Shown here: one piece after another, positions 17,403 to 25,194 of the stretch
How the letters are laid out: each line of letters opens with the position of its first letter
Position numbering within the stretch: the stretch's first letter is position 1
Assembly (NCBI GenBank): GCA_021804565.1
Contig: JAJZHK010000010.1
Span: forward strand, 1-63,738
DNA from: Pseudomonadota bacterium
Lineage (GTDB): Bacteria > Pseudomonadota > Gammaproteobacteria > Pseudomonadales > Moraxellaceae
Direction: 5' to 3'
Length of the DNA: 63,738 bases
The notes under the pieces: generated by a model
The model's input: only the letters and a program-made list of their open reading frames with translations
Told to the model about the DNA's origin: nothing
The model's database searches: none
Made by a program: the position numbers and the translations under genes

Positions 17403-18200
17403 ATGGACATCGAGCACCGCGAAGGCGAAGCCATACTGCAAACCAGTGCCGCCATACTGCGGCCCTGGCTGAGCTGGCTGCTCGATCAGGGCATCGCCTA
17501 CGGGCGATTGCAGGAACTGCTCAAAGACTGGCTGCTCTCCGCTGCACATGCACAATTGCAAGATCGCCAGCAACGCATCACCGACTCGGCCCTGAGCCTC
17601 ATCTCCGGTGTGCACCGCAAAGATGTCAGGCGCTGGCGCGAAAATGCCCAGCAGCTGCCTCCACGACCTGGCCCCAGCCTGAGCAACCAGGTGTTTTCAC
17701 GCTGGCTGCACGACCCGCGATTCGCCAGCCGGCGTCTGCCTCGCGGCGAGGGTGACGGCAGCTTTTACGCACTGGTACAGTGTGTCAGCCGTGACGTGCA
17801 TCCGCACAGCCTGCTCAATGAGCTGATCCGACTCGGCCTGGTCGAGCTCGACGCCGACGATCAGGTGCATCGCCTGCGTGACTCCTTCATCCCTCCAGCC
17901 GACAGCGCCGAGGCCTGGAGCATGTTAACGGACAATCTGGCCGACCATGTCGCGGCGGTGGTTGAAAACCTGCGACAAGGCCCTTGCCATCTCGAGCAGG
18001 GGGTTTTTGCCGAACCCTTGAGCGAGACCTCCGTCGCCGAGCTGGATGCTTTGGCGCGCCAGCTTTGGCAACACATGCATCACCGCATGCTGGCTGCTGC
18101 CACCCAAGCTCATGCCCGCGACCAAAGCCTGGATGCGGAACTAAGACGACACCGTATACGCCTGGGCGTCTACTTCTACCATCAGGAAATCCCATCATGA
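17403..18200 (+). CDS. DUF6502 family protein, candidate DNA-binding regulator
   Basis: 265-residue soluble protein that I match to DUF6502. The N-terminal part, AAILRPWLSWLLDQGIAYGR to about residue 85, is helical and contains a helix-turn-helix-like segment ITDSALSLISGVHRKDVRRW. The C-terminal half is helical without known motifs. No signal peptide. Start: two Mets are 4 bp apart in different frames at 17399 and 17403; only 17403 opens this frame. Its stop overlaps the ATG of the DUF5666 lipoprotein (ATGA), so the two are co-translated. My inference is that it is an autoregulator acting on the paired palindromes upstream; biochemical function is not established. Confidence 0.85.
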   Translation: MDIEHREGEAILQTSAAILRPWLSWLLDQGIAYGRLQELLKDWLLSAAHAQLQDRQQRITDSALSLISGVHRKDVRRWRENAQQLPPRPGPSLSNQVFSRWLHDPRFASRRLPRGEGDGSFYALVQCVSRDVHPHSLLNELIRLGLVELDADDQVHRLRDSFIPPADSAEAWSMLTDNLADHVAAVVENLRQGPCHLEQGVFAEPLSETSVAELDALARQLWQHMHHRMLAAATQAHARDQSLDAELRRHRIRLGVYFYHQEIPS

Positions 18201-19780
18201 CGAGCCCTCTGTCAAGGTTTGCCCTGCTCCTGATGCTCATCGCCGGACTGTTTGCTTGTGGTGGCGGTGGCGGTGGATTGGCTTCCGGGGTCGGCTCTGG
18301 AGGGACCGGCAGTGCGGCAGGTCCGGTGACGGGCTTGGCCAGCATCATCCTTGGCACCCAGGACTATGATGATGCCGAGGCGAGCTTTACCCGCACCAAT
18401 AGCAGCGGGGTGGCCTTGACGATGGCCGCCAGCCAGCTCAAGCTCGGCCATCAGGTCGAGATGACGCTCGATGCGCAGGGCAAGCCACAGAGACTCCATA
18501 TCCAGGCGCAACTCGCCGGACTGATCGACAGTATCGACAGCGTTCATGCCAGCCTCAGCGTCGGCGGTCTGCGCGTCCTGACCATCGCCTCGGCCCAGGG
18601 CCCAGGTCCGATCAGCAGCTATAGCGGTACCCCCAACTTCAACGGCCTGCAGCTGCAGCAGCCGGTGGAAATCTATGGCAGCTATGGCGAGGACGCGCAA
18701 GGCCCTTATATCCTCGCCTCACGCATCGCGGTCCTGGCCCAGGATGGTGCGCGGCTATGGACAGGGCGTATCGTCTCGGTCTCGGCGCACACCCTGCAGC
18801 TGTATGGTCAAAACACCCGCTTCAGCCTGGATGCCCCACCGCGCATCACCCCCCTGGGCAGCAGCTTGCAAGCAGGCGAGCTGGTGACGATACACGCCAG
18901 CTCGGCGAGCGGTTTGCCTGATGATGTCCACGTCTATGGCCCCCCTGCCGGCAGCACCCAGATGACCCTCAGTGGTGTCGTCTATGGACTGCAAGGCGGC
19001 AACTTTAGCGTCCAGGGTATCCCGGTGCAGGCCGCCGGCCTCAGCAGCTCGCTGCAAAACGGTGACTTTGTCCAGGTTCAGGGCAGCGTCTCAGGCGCCA
19101 GCGTGCAGGCACAAAGCATCTCGATACGCACGGCGGCTGATCTGTTACCGCAGCTCAAAGGCAGCATCACCCACTATGTGGGCCCCAACAGCTTCATCGT
19201 GCGCGGCGTCCCCGTCGACGCCAGCCAGGCGCAGATCACCGGCAGTGCCAACGGCTTGGGCGATGGTCAATTTGTCAGCATCCAGGGCAGCTTGCAGGGC
19301 AACACCCTGCTCGCTCAGCAGGTTCAGGTGATCAGCCGACCACCCGCGCTGGCCACGATCGACCTTGAAGGTACACTGCAAAGCATCGATCTGGTCCACA
19401 GGCTCATCACCATGGTGGCCGCGGGCCAGGTGATCCCGCTGCAACTGGCCAGCAATCTGGTCGTTGAAAATACCAGTTTGGCCAGCCTGATCACCGGCAA
19501 CTATGTGGGCGTCGAAGCACAGCTGCAAAGCGATGGCAGCTACCAGGTCAATAGCATCCATCTCAGCCCGGCTCCGAGCCTGCAAAGCGGCAGCCTGGAG
19601 ACGCACGGTTCAATCTACAACTACGATCCCCTGCAGGGGAGTTTCATGGTCAACAACATCACCGTCTTCATCAACGGGGTGCCGGTGCAAGGCGGAAGCT
19701 TGAGCAACGGCAGCTCGGTTGAGCTGAGCATCACCGCCAGCCTGCCGCATCAAGCCCTGAGCATCAGTCTCGATCAATGA
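18197..19780 (+). CDS. DUF5666 repeat lipoprotein
   Basis: 527-residue predicted lipoprotein: hydrophobic leader with lipobox GLFAC, then a long glycine run and about seven copies of a 60-80 residue beta module of the DUF5666 type. Each module has a G-x-V/I opening strand, a second strand ending near V/I-P-V and a closing strand such as FVQVQGS or FVSIQGS. No catalytic residues stand out, which fits a structural or binding role at the outer membrane. The ATG at 18197 is chosen because the frame extended upstream lies inside the DUF6502 gene and lacks a signal peptide; the ATGA overlap supports coupling. Confidence 0.88.
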   Translation: MTSPLSRFALLLMLIAGLFACGGGGGGLASGVGSGGTGSAAGPVTGLASIILGTQDYDDAEASFTRTNSSGVALTMAASQLKLGHQVEMTLDAQGKPQRLHIQAQLAGLIDSIDSVHASLSVGGLRVLTIASAQGPGPISSYSGTPNFNGLQLQQPVEIYGSYGEDAQGPYILASRIAVLAQDGARLWTGRIVSVSAHTLQLYGQNTRFSLDAPPRITPLGSSLQAGELVTIHASSASGLPDDVHVYGPPAGSTQMTLSGVVYGLQGGNFSVQGIPVQAAGLSSSLQNGDFVQVQGSVSGASVQAQSISIRTAADLLPQLKGSITHYVGPNSFIVRGVPVDASQAQITGSANGLGDGQFVSIQGSLQGNTLLAQQVQVISRPPALATIDLEGTLQSIDLVHRLITMVAAGQVIPLQLASNLVVENTSLASLITGNYVGVEAQLQSDGSYQVNSIHLSPAPSLQSGSLETHGSIYNYDPLQGSFMVNNITVFINGVPVQGGSLSNGSSVELSITASLPHQALSISLDQ

Positions 19781-20742
19781 TGACGTTGCTGCCACCATAG
19801 ATCAGCCTCGGCCTGAGCTGTGGGCAGATCAGCGACGCGACCTAAAGTGTACAAGGCGATGGCCAGTGTGCCGCAAACGGCCGCCTCGCCGTACGCGTCG
19901 GTCTGCTCGCCTTTCCATACCCGCAGGAGATGGGCCGGATCAAGCGTTCCGGCAGGTTCATGACGCTGCGCAAACATGGCGGGCGACTCAAGCTCCCAGG
20001 CTTGACCGGCACGTGTGCCGCTGATGCGCAAGAGCGCGTCCGGATTGCGCTCAGCCTCACCGCCCTCACCTTTGAACACCGCCGCACAAGGCGTCGCCAG
20101 GGCTTGCAGCACAGCCCTATGCTTTTCACGATAGGCCGGATGAAAAATCGGGACCAGCATGGCCGAGGCTGCTGCCGGATTGAGCAGTCGCACCAGCGAA
20201 TGCATGGGGGATCGCACACCCAGCAAGGCGCGCATGTGCACGATCTGTGCAAGACCTGGGTGGATCTCCCTGAGGTCGATACAGGCCCAGTGATGCCTGG
20301 CCAACTGCTCGGGCAGCTCTTGCCAGCTTTGCGCCCAGGGCAGATCCAGCATGGCGACAAGATCATGCACCTGCATTCTGCCCGCCACCTCGGCGGTATG
20401 CAGCACAATACGCACGCCTCGCGCAGCCAGCACCTTGGCCGCCAACAGGAACCAGGGCAGATGTTTACGCTTACCCGCATAGGCCGGCCAGTCCAGATCC
20501 ACCTGCAGCCCGGGCGGCTCAGGCAAACTGGCTCGCGCCGCCTCCAGCATGCCGACGAACTCATCGACCGTCTCATCCTTGACCCGCAGGAGCATGAGGA
20601 AAGCACCCAACTGCAGAGGCTCCACCTCATCACGCAAAATCATTGTCATGGCGCGATAGGCCTCATCACGGCTCAGGTCGCGACTGCCATGGCGGCCTTT
20701 GCCTAAAATACGCAAGAACTCAGCGAAGGGATGCTCGCTCAT
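19774..20742 (-). CDS. ybiB: TrpD2/YbiB-type protein (anthranilate phosphoribosyltransferase fold)
   Basis: 322-residue relative of TrpD (glycosyltransferase family 3 fold) resembling E. coli YbiB. Seen: N-terminal helical domain (LGKGRHGSRDLSRDEAYRAM), the linker QLGAFLMLLRVKDETVDE, and the C-terminal alpha/beta domain with FKGEGGEAERNPD. The glycine-rich GTGGD phosphoribosyl-pyrophosphate loop of true TrpD is absent, which argues against a tryptophan role. YbiB has been reported to bind nucleic acid. I start at ATG 20742, with GAGG in front; an ATG at 20754 overlapping the tusE stop is an alternative. Last gene of the tus operon. Confidence 0.85.
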   Translation of the reverse strand: MSEHPFAEFLRILGKGRHGSRDLSRDEAYRAMTMILRDEVEPLQLGAFLMLLRVKDETVDEFVGMLEAARASLPEPPGLQVDLDWPAYAGKRKHLPWFLLAAKVLAARGVRIVLHTAEVAGRMQVHDLVAMLDLPWAQSWQELPEQLARHHWACIDLREIHPGLAQIVHMRALLGVRSPMHSLVRLLNPAAASAMLVPIFHPAYREKHRAVLQALATPCAAVFKGEGGEAERNPDALLRISGTRAGQAWELESPAMFAQRHEPAGTLDPAHLLRVWKGEQTDAYGEAAVCGTLAIALYTLGRVADLPTAQAEADLWWQQRHH

Positions 20743-20750
20743 TATCGGCC

Positions 20751-21041
20751 TCATAAACAGTGGGGGGGTTTGGGCAGACCCGCCCAGAGACACAAGGTGC
20801 GCAAGGCCGGTGCAGGAAAGCTCAAGGCCAAACGCACACTGTCGTACCCAGGATCGAGCTCTTGCTGCAAAAAACGTATCCACGGGCGCATGCTCGGCGG
20901 ATGACCAAAGCGCTGGTAGTAGCTGCGCGCCAGGAGCAAGATACGCTGAGCCTGCTCATCCAGTGCCCAAGAGGCTTCTGCCGCCATCTGCAAGGCCAGG
21001 GACATGTGCCAGTCTTCGATCCAGGCCTGTTCTTCTTTCAT
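20751..21041 (-). CDS. tusE: TusE/DsrC family sulfur carrier with two tail cysteines
   Basis: Sulfur-relay protein that takes persulfide from TusBCD for tRNA 2-thiolation of the wobble uridine. It is short, 96 residues, lacking the usual N-terminal NGKxIxTDEEG strand, but the core helical part (WIEDWHMSLA, YYQRFGHPPSMRPW) is intact. The tail has C84 and C95 as C-X10-C, ending GLPKPPHCL: the penultimate cysteine is universal in the family, the upstream one is diagnostic of DsrC and missing in E. coli TusE. The ATG at 21041 overlaps the tusB stop (TGATG). The neighbours make TusE the safe name. Confidence 0.88.
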   Translation of the reverse strand: MKEEQAWIEDWHMSLALQMAAEASWALDEQAQRILLLARSYYQRFGHPPSMRPWIRFLQQELDPGYDSVRLALSFPAPALRTLCLWAGLPKPPHCL

Positions 21042-21277
21042 CACCAGCTCACACAGCGGTCGACTTCATGCAGGAGCGCCACCCAATCATCGTGGTCGAT
21101 CACCCTGGCGCCGGGTGGCGCGCTCAGTCCGGTCAAACGAAGATCATCAGCCAGCACCAGAAGCGGCACACCCGCAGGTGGCGAGATCAGGCGATCACCC
21201 ATGAGCAGTACCCTGTCACCCTCTTGCAGGCGGGGCAGCGGGCGCGCAGACACCTGCATATAGAGTGTCTTTACCAT
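21041..21277 (-). CDS. tusB: TusB/DsrH family sulfurtransferase subunit
   Basis: 78-residue DsrH-like protein, slightly short of the usual 95-100. It belongs to the TusBCD heterohexamer relaying sulfur from TusA to TusE. The start overlaps the end of tusC by 7 bp and the end overlaps tusE by one base. The sequence is divergent; the assignment rests on the GDRVLLMGDRLISP segment and operon position, since TusB is the least conserved subunit. Confidence 0.8.
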   Translation of the reverse strand: MVKTLYMQVSARPLPRLQEGDRVLLMGDRLISPPAGVPLLVLADDLRLTGLSAPPGARVIDHDDWVALLHEVDRCVSW

Positions 21278-21594
21278 AGGCTCACCTCCTCATAAGACTG
21301 CACCAAAGCCGTCAGGCCCTCGCTATCGATCACCCGCCAAGGAGGCGACACGATCGGCGCCTGCACAAAAAGCTCGCTGATGCCGTACAAGGGCAGTGAG
21401 GCCAAAAGCTTGCCCAGATGCCGACGCCCCTGTGCCACCTCGGCCGGCAGACTCAACAGGTGCACCGCCGTATCGATCAGAGCGACAGCCGGGGCCTGGT
21501 CCATCACGGCCAGCACCAAGGCCAGATCCAAACCCTCCTGGAGCTGCTGCGAGTGCAAGGATGAGGATGCCAGTATTATCAGCTGTCTCTTCAT
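21271..21594 (-). CDS. tusC: TusC/DsrF family sulfurtransferase subunit
   Basis: 107-residue DsrE/F-fold protein, near the usual 118. N-terminal strand KRQLIILASSSLHSQQLQEGLDL matches the DsrF pattern, including the helix that follows. The central YGISELFVQ strand resembles the DsrF family. TusC has no required catalytic cysteine in E. coli; none is seen here. ATGA overlap with tusD upstream. Confidence 0.87.
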   Translation of the reverse strand: MKRQLIILASSSLHSQQLQEGLDLALVLAVMDQAPAVALIDTAVHLLSLPAEVAQGRRHLGKLLASLPLYGISELFVQAPIVSPPWRVIDSEGLTALVQSYEEVSLW

Positions 21595-21959
21595 AGCCCC
21601 CCCTTGAAGATCACCTGCCGGTCAGCCTGACTGCTTGCCGCCACCCAGGTGGCCAGTCCTGCCAGGGCAAAACCTGACGCCAGAGACGCACCGACGACAC
21701 CGCGTCGCTCCGCCGCCGCCGAACAGACGAACAGGTCGACCCCCTGGGCCGCGAGACTTTGCCAGCGCTTTAAGCAGGGCAACTCATCGGCAGGTGGGTC
21801 AGCATGTCGCAAGGCCTGATAGACACCTTCGCCCATAAAAAACACCAGGGCCAGACGGTCGCCAGACTTGAGCAGACTCTCACATAAGCGCAGTGCATGA
21901 AAGGACACACTGCCCCCCGGAGGCACACAGACCATCACCGCCACATTCAATTGCTGCAT
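21591..21959 (-). CDS. tusD: TusD/DsrE family sulfurtransferase subunit
   Basis: 122-residue DsrE-like subunit, the one that carries the persulfide in TusBCD. The active-site cysteine is visible as C79 in DLFVCSAAAERRGV, and FFMGEGVYQA fits the conserved loop after the second strand. RBS GAGGTGAGGG precedes the ATG. First gene of tusD-tusC-tusB-tusE-ybiB, all overlapping or nearly so; the promoter must lie in the 149 bp before tRNA-Ser. Confidence 0.92.
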   Translation of the reverse strand: MQQLNVAVMVCVPPGGSVSFHALRLCESLLKSGDRLALVFFMGEGVYQALRHADPPADELPCLKRWQSLAAQGVDLFVCSAAAERRGVVGASLASGFALAGLATWVAASSQADRQVIFKGGL

Positions 21960-22010
21960 TCACCCTCACCTCAAGGCTGCGCAAGCCCACATAATGCTGC
22001 TATGATAGCG

Positions 22011-22055
22011 CACCCATGTGGGCTATGGCCGCAAGACATCAGCTCCACATGGGTG
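22011..22055. repeat. 11-bp inverted repeat between tusD and tRNA-Ser
   Basis: CACCCATGTGG (22011-22021) and its exact reverse complement CCACATGGGTG (22045-22055), 23 bp apart. It lies between divergent transcription units, 52 bp upstream of tusD, so it could be a paired regulator site or an RNA hairpin in a leader. Confidence 0.6.
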
Positions 22056-22108
22056 TGCCCCTCTAAAATATCGGCCAAGACGCTGGTAAGCCTGAGGGTG
22101 ACATCGCC

Positions 22109-22197
22109 GGAGGTGTGCCAGAGTGGTTGAATGGACTGGTCTTGAAAACCAGCGACGGTTCCGCCGTCCGTGAGTTCGAATCTCACCGCCTCCGCCA
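22109..22197 (+). tRNA. tRNA-Ser(UGA)
   Basis: 89-nt class II tRNA with encoded CCA. Acceptor GGAGGTG pairs with CGCCTCC (one G-U). Anticodon stem CTGGT/ACCAG encloses CTTGAAA, anticodon TGA at 22143-22145. A long variable arm with GGTTCCGCC... is typical of serine tRNA. IS3 debris begins within 80 bp of its 3' end. Confidence 0.97.
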
Positions 22198-22274
22198 AAT
22201 CAAGCTGCCATCTTGAGCACCGATCCCCGTCCATCGATGGGCTTGCTCGGCAAAAGCGCTCAAGCTTAGCTTGA

Positions 22275-22319
22275 CACCCACTCGATGCCTACATTCGCTG
22301 GCACAACGAGAAACGGACA
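22275..22319 (+). pseudogene. IS3-type OrfB C-terminal remnant
   Basis: 15 codons directly after a stop read HPLDAYIRWHNEKRT. The LDAYIRWHNEKR core matches the C-terminal end of IS3-family integrase-like OrfB transposases. Nothing else of orfB is left. It abuts an orfA remnant in the opposite orientation. Confidence 0.5.
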
Positions 22320-22333
22320 AGGTTTCCTGGCCA

Positions 22334-22456
22334 CCTCAGGGTGCCTTTGTTCATTGAAAGCTCATCAGCCACCATGCCTATGGTCTTATGGCCTCGCGAC
22401 ATAACTTTTGCCAGGGCCTGTTCTTTGAACTCGGCTGAGTACTTTGATGATCTCAT
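22334..22456 (-). pseudogene. IS3-type OrfA N-terminal remnant
   Basis: About 41 residues beginning MRSSKYSAEFKEQALAKVM and including MVADELSMNKGTLR, the helix-turn-helix start of an IS3/IS911-type OrfA. The frame then runs on into unrelated sequence (opposite the OrfB remnant) and stops, so it is truncated. No terminal inverted repeats were recognised. Confidence 0.65.
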
Positions 22457-22511
22457 GTATTGGTGCTCCAGGTGCACCCTCTGAAAAATTCAGACGCGAC
22501 AGATAGCCTGA

Positions 22512-22664
22512 CTCAGAGGGCTGGCGGAGCAGGCTCTGCGTCTGGAAAAGAAGGTCGAGCGCGAAAAAATCGTGCTGGCGGCCATGCCGGAACTGTCACT
22601 GCAGACCGTCGAATTCGCCAGAGAACACGGCAGCGGTCGTGGGGTCTGGTACGACCTGCGCTGA
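22512..22664 (+). pseudogene. Degenerate 3' fragment resembling a Fic-family gene
   Basis: 50 codons with no start, directly after a stop. They read LRGLAEQALRLEKKVEREK, then VEFAREHGSGRGVWYDLR and a stop. The ending resembles the C-terminal winged-helix tail of some Fic-family proteins, where HGxGRGxWY closes the gene; here the helix-turn-helix that should lie between the two halves seems deleted. Assignment is from memory of that tail and is tentative. Confidence 0.4.
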
Positions 22665-22716
22665 GAGGCTGAAGGACGCAGGTTCGATTGCGCAAACGAG
22701 AATCGGCTGTCATGCG

Positions 22717-22740
22717 AGCGCCTGGCCGAAGCCAGGCGCT
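22717..22740 (-). terminator. Hairpin after ppiD
   Basis: Perfect 10-bp stem AGCGCCTGGC / GCCAGGCGCT; on the minus (ppiD) strand the loop is the stable TTCG tetraloop. It is 13 bp past the ppiD stop. No T-run follows. Confidence 0.55.
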
Positions 22741-22752
22741 GTAGCGAGGAAC

Positions 22753-24672
22753 TCAGTCTGAACTCGCCGCGCTCGACTGCAACAACTGCTGCCCTGCCGG
22801 GGTGATGACGATCTTGGCCCGTGACTGCAAGGCATTCACCAGGTCCGCCTCATTCTGTGCCGACATGGCCTTACCCATCATGGCACTGACCTGTGCCACG
22901 TCGAGATGACTGTCACTGGCCGGGTGGTCATGAACGGCACGCAGCATCACGACCGCGACGCCCTGGTGCAGAGGAACGGCTTGCACCGAGGCCTGCGTCG
23001 TCGGACGCGGCAGCCAGAAAATGGCACGCAAAAGATCAGCATCGGGCATCGTCGTCGAACGGCTCACCTGGTCCTGGTGGACCAGGTGCAGCCCCATCGC
23101 CTGAGCTTGCGCCGCCACATCCTGACCCTGCCGCCATGCCTGGGCCCAGCGCTCGGCCTGCGCCTGAGCCGCCTGGGCTTCACCCTGATCCATCAGCACG
23201 GCACGGATACGATCGCTCACCTGCGCCAGTGTCTGCTGATAGGAAGGCTGATGTTGGGCCAGGTGCACCCAGACCACATCGTCCTTGCTCAGCTCCAGTG
23301 CCGTGGAATTCTTGCCGTCTTTGAGGACGTCGTCGGAAAAAGCCGCTGCACGCACCTTGGCATTGGTGGCGATACCCGTGCCCTGCTGCGCATCAAACAG
23401 CCCGGTCTGCTGCACGGCCAGATGAAACTTGCTGGCAGGATCTTTGAGATCAGCAGCCTCATACATGGCGTCATTGATGCTATTGACCTGTTCGGCAAAC
23501 AGTTGCGCGGCCTTCTGCTCACGGACCTGTTGCTGGAGCTGATCCTTGATCGCCGCCAGGGCTGGCAGCTTGGGCTCTTCAATGCTGATCAGCTTGATCA
23601 GGTGGTAGCCAAAACGGGTCTTGACAGGCGCAGAGACCTCTCCGGGCTTGAGGCTGAACAAGACCTGATCAAACTCAGGAACAAACTCACCGCGCGGCAC
23701 GGTGCCCAGATCGCCGCCACTGGCCACCGAGCCTTCATCCTGCGAGTACTGACGAGCGAGTTTCTCGAAGTCACCGCCGGCTTTCAGCTGGGCCGCGATT
23801 TGCGTGATTCTGGCCAGGGCCTGGGCGGCACTGGTCTTGCTGTCCACCTTGATGAGAATGTGCTCAGCATGACGCATTTCCTTGCCAGCCTGCGCCTTCT
23901 GTGCATCTTCATAGGCTTTTTGCAGGTCGTCATCGCTGACTTGTACCTGCGCCAGAAGGTCACTCTTGTGCAGCTGGACATAAGACACCGCCACCTGCTC
24001 AGGCGCTACGAAGTCCTTGCGATGAGCCTGATAGTAAGCCTGTATCTGGGCGGGGCTGACCGCCACCCGGGCCGCCATCGCCTGATCAGGCACCAGGATG
24101 TAGTCGACATCGCGGGTCTGGCTATCGAGCACCAGCAAGCGCTGCACTTGTGCCGGCGTGATAAAGCCCGCCGCCATACCCGACTCCAGCTGGGAGAGGG
24201 TTCCACCTATCGCGACATCATGCAACAAGCCCTGCTCGGTATAGCCACGCTGTTGCAAAAAGCGGCTGAAGGTGGCCGCATCAAAGTGACCATCCTGCTG
24301 AAAAACTGGCTGACTGGAGATCACCTGCCAGGCCAGGCTCTGCGGAAAATCAAGACCCATGGCGCGCGCGCCTTGCACCTCAAACTCACGATGCGTCAGG
24401 GCATCCATGACCTGTTGGCGCAATTTCGGCGCGTTGAGCTGGGAGGGATCGGCATCCGGCCCCATTTTCTCCAGCAAAGCCTGTCTTTGCTGGTTGAAGA
24501 CCTGATCGAACTCACGTTTGTCGATCTTGGCACCATTGACCGTGGCTACCGTATTGTCGTGCCCGGCGTTGGTGAAATAGCTCTCGATGCCAAAGAAAGC
24601 AAAGGGCACCATCAAGAGCGTCAGCAGGGTGTAGCCCAGCCAGCCTTTGACCATTTTGCGAAACTTTTCCAT
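22753..24672 (-). CDS. ppiD: Periplasmic folding chaperone PpiD (parvulin-like)
   Basis: Inner-membrane-anchored periplasmic chaperone near the Sec translocon. 639 residues: one N-terminal TM (GYTLLTLLMVPFAFFGIESYF), SurA_N-like helices with VATVNGAKIDKREFDQVF, a parvulin rotamase domain (about 265-365) seen from MRHAEHILIKV and QYSQDEGSVASGGDLGTV, and a long C-terminal SurA-like region. The start is placed at ATG 24672; another ATG 12 bp upstream keeps frame. It follows hupB as the last gene of the quality-control block, separated by a strong terminator. Confidence 0.94.
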   Translation of the reverse strand: MEKFRKMVKGWLGYTLLTLLMVPFAFFGIESYFTNAGHDNTVATVNGAKIDKREFDQVFNQQRQALLEKMGPDADPSQLNAPKLRQQVMDALTHREFEVQGARAMGLDFPQSLAWQVISSQPVFQQDGHFDAATFSRFLQQRGYTEQGLLHDVAIGGTLSQLESGMAAGFITPAQVQRLLVLDSQTRDVDYILVPDQAMAARVAVSPAQIQAYYQAHRKDFVAPEQVAVSYVQLHKSDLLAQVQVSDDDLQKAYEDAQKAQAGKEMRHAEHILIKVDSKTSAAQALARITQIAAQLKAGGDFEKLARQYSQDEGSVASGGDLGTVPRGEFVPEFDQVLFSLKPGEVSAPVKTRFGYHLIKLISIEEPKLPALAAIKDQLQQQVREQKAAQLFAEQVNSINDAMYEAADLKDPASKFHLAVQQTGLFDAQQGTGIATNAKVRAAAFSDDVLKDGKNSTALELSKDDVVWVHLAQHQPSYQQTLAQVSDRIRAVLMDQGEAQAAQAQAERWAQAWRQGQDVAAQAQAMGLHLVHQDQVSRSTTMPDADLLRAIFWLPRPTTQASVQAVPLHQGVAVVMLRAVHDHPASDSHLDVAQVSAMMGKAMSAQNEADLVNALQSRAKIVITPAGQQLLQSSAASSD

Positions 24673-24692
24673 AACACCACCCATGCCTGTTC

Positions 24693-24720
24693 AAAAAAAA
24701 ACGCACCCGATCGGTGCGCT
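24693..24720 (-). terminator. Intrinsic terminator of hupB
   Basis: On the minus strand a CGCACC/GGTGCG stem is followed by nine T residues (24701-24693). It ends hupB transcription; a further hairpin precedes it at 24726-24760. Confidence 0.85.
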
Positions 24721-24725
24721 TCTCA

Positions 24726-24760
24726 GGTCATGCGGACCTGGGGTCCGCATGGATATGACC
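24726..24760. repeat. Second hairpin between hupB and its terminator
   Basis: ATGCGGACC (24730-24738) and GGTCCGCAT (24742-24750) pair perfectly, with outer GGTCAT/ATGACC ends extending the symmetry. It would form a stable 3'-UTR stem-loop 12 bp after the hupB stop. Confidence 0.6.
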
Positions 24761-24771
24761 GTGATGAGCTA

Positions 24772-25047
24772 TCAAGCGTTGAGCGCGTCCTTGAGACCCT
24801 TGCCCGGCTTGAAGGTCGGTGCCTTGCTGGCAGCGATATTGATTTCCTTGCCGGAGCGCGGATCACGACCCGTACGCGCCGCACGCTCTTTCACCTGGAA
24901 AGAACCAAAGCCTACCAAAGTCACCGAGTCACCCCCTTTGAGTGCACCTGTGACAGCAGCGATCAGACCATCCAAGGCGCGTCCCGCATCCGCTTTGGAC
25001 AACTCGGCGTGGCTAGCAATAGCATCGATCAGTTCAGACTTGTTCAC
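24772..25047 (-). CDS. hupB: DNA-binding protein HU-beta
   Basis: 91-residue histone-like HU subunit that bends DNA non-specifically. Typical order: [20 protein letters not shown] helices, [31 protein letters not shown] with the DNA-binding arm, and the C-terminal helix. It starts with GTG (25047), preceded by AAGGGG at 6 nt; the frame open further upstream does not encode HU. The promoter is TTGGCG-N17-TATAAC. It lies between lon and ppiD, the classic arrangement. Confidence 0.97.
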   Translation of the reverse strand: MNKSELIDAIASHAELSKADAGRALDGLIAAVTGALKGGDSVTLVGFGSFQVKERAARTGRDPRSGKEINIAASKAPTFKPGKGLKDALNA

Positions 25048-25075
25048 ATCTATCCCCTTAGCTGGATATCGGCTT

Positions 25076-25104
25076 GTTATATTCTGTAGACGCTCAGGCG
25101 CCAA
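25076..25104 (-). promoter_or_regulatory. Sigma-70 promoter of hupB
   Basis: Minus strand TTGGCG (25104-25099), 17-nt spacer, TATAAC (25081-25076), 29 bp before the GTG start. Confidence 0.65.
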
Positions 25105-25194
25105 AGCGACGAGTGCAGAGCTGCATTTTATACCTGTCACACCTTGAAGCTGTCAAGCTTAAGGCTGGCCTCATGCAGCTCCATGCGCCGAAAT

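Noticed and set aside
22906..25089. A 727-codon plus-strand frame
   Set aside because: Antisense shadow of ppiD and hupB, caused by high GC; it crosses the hupB terminator.
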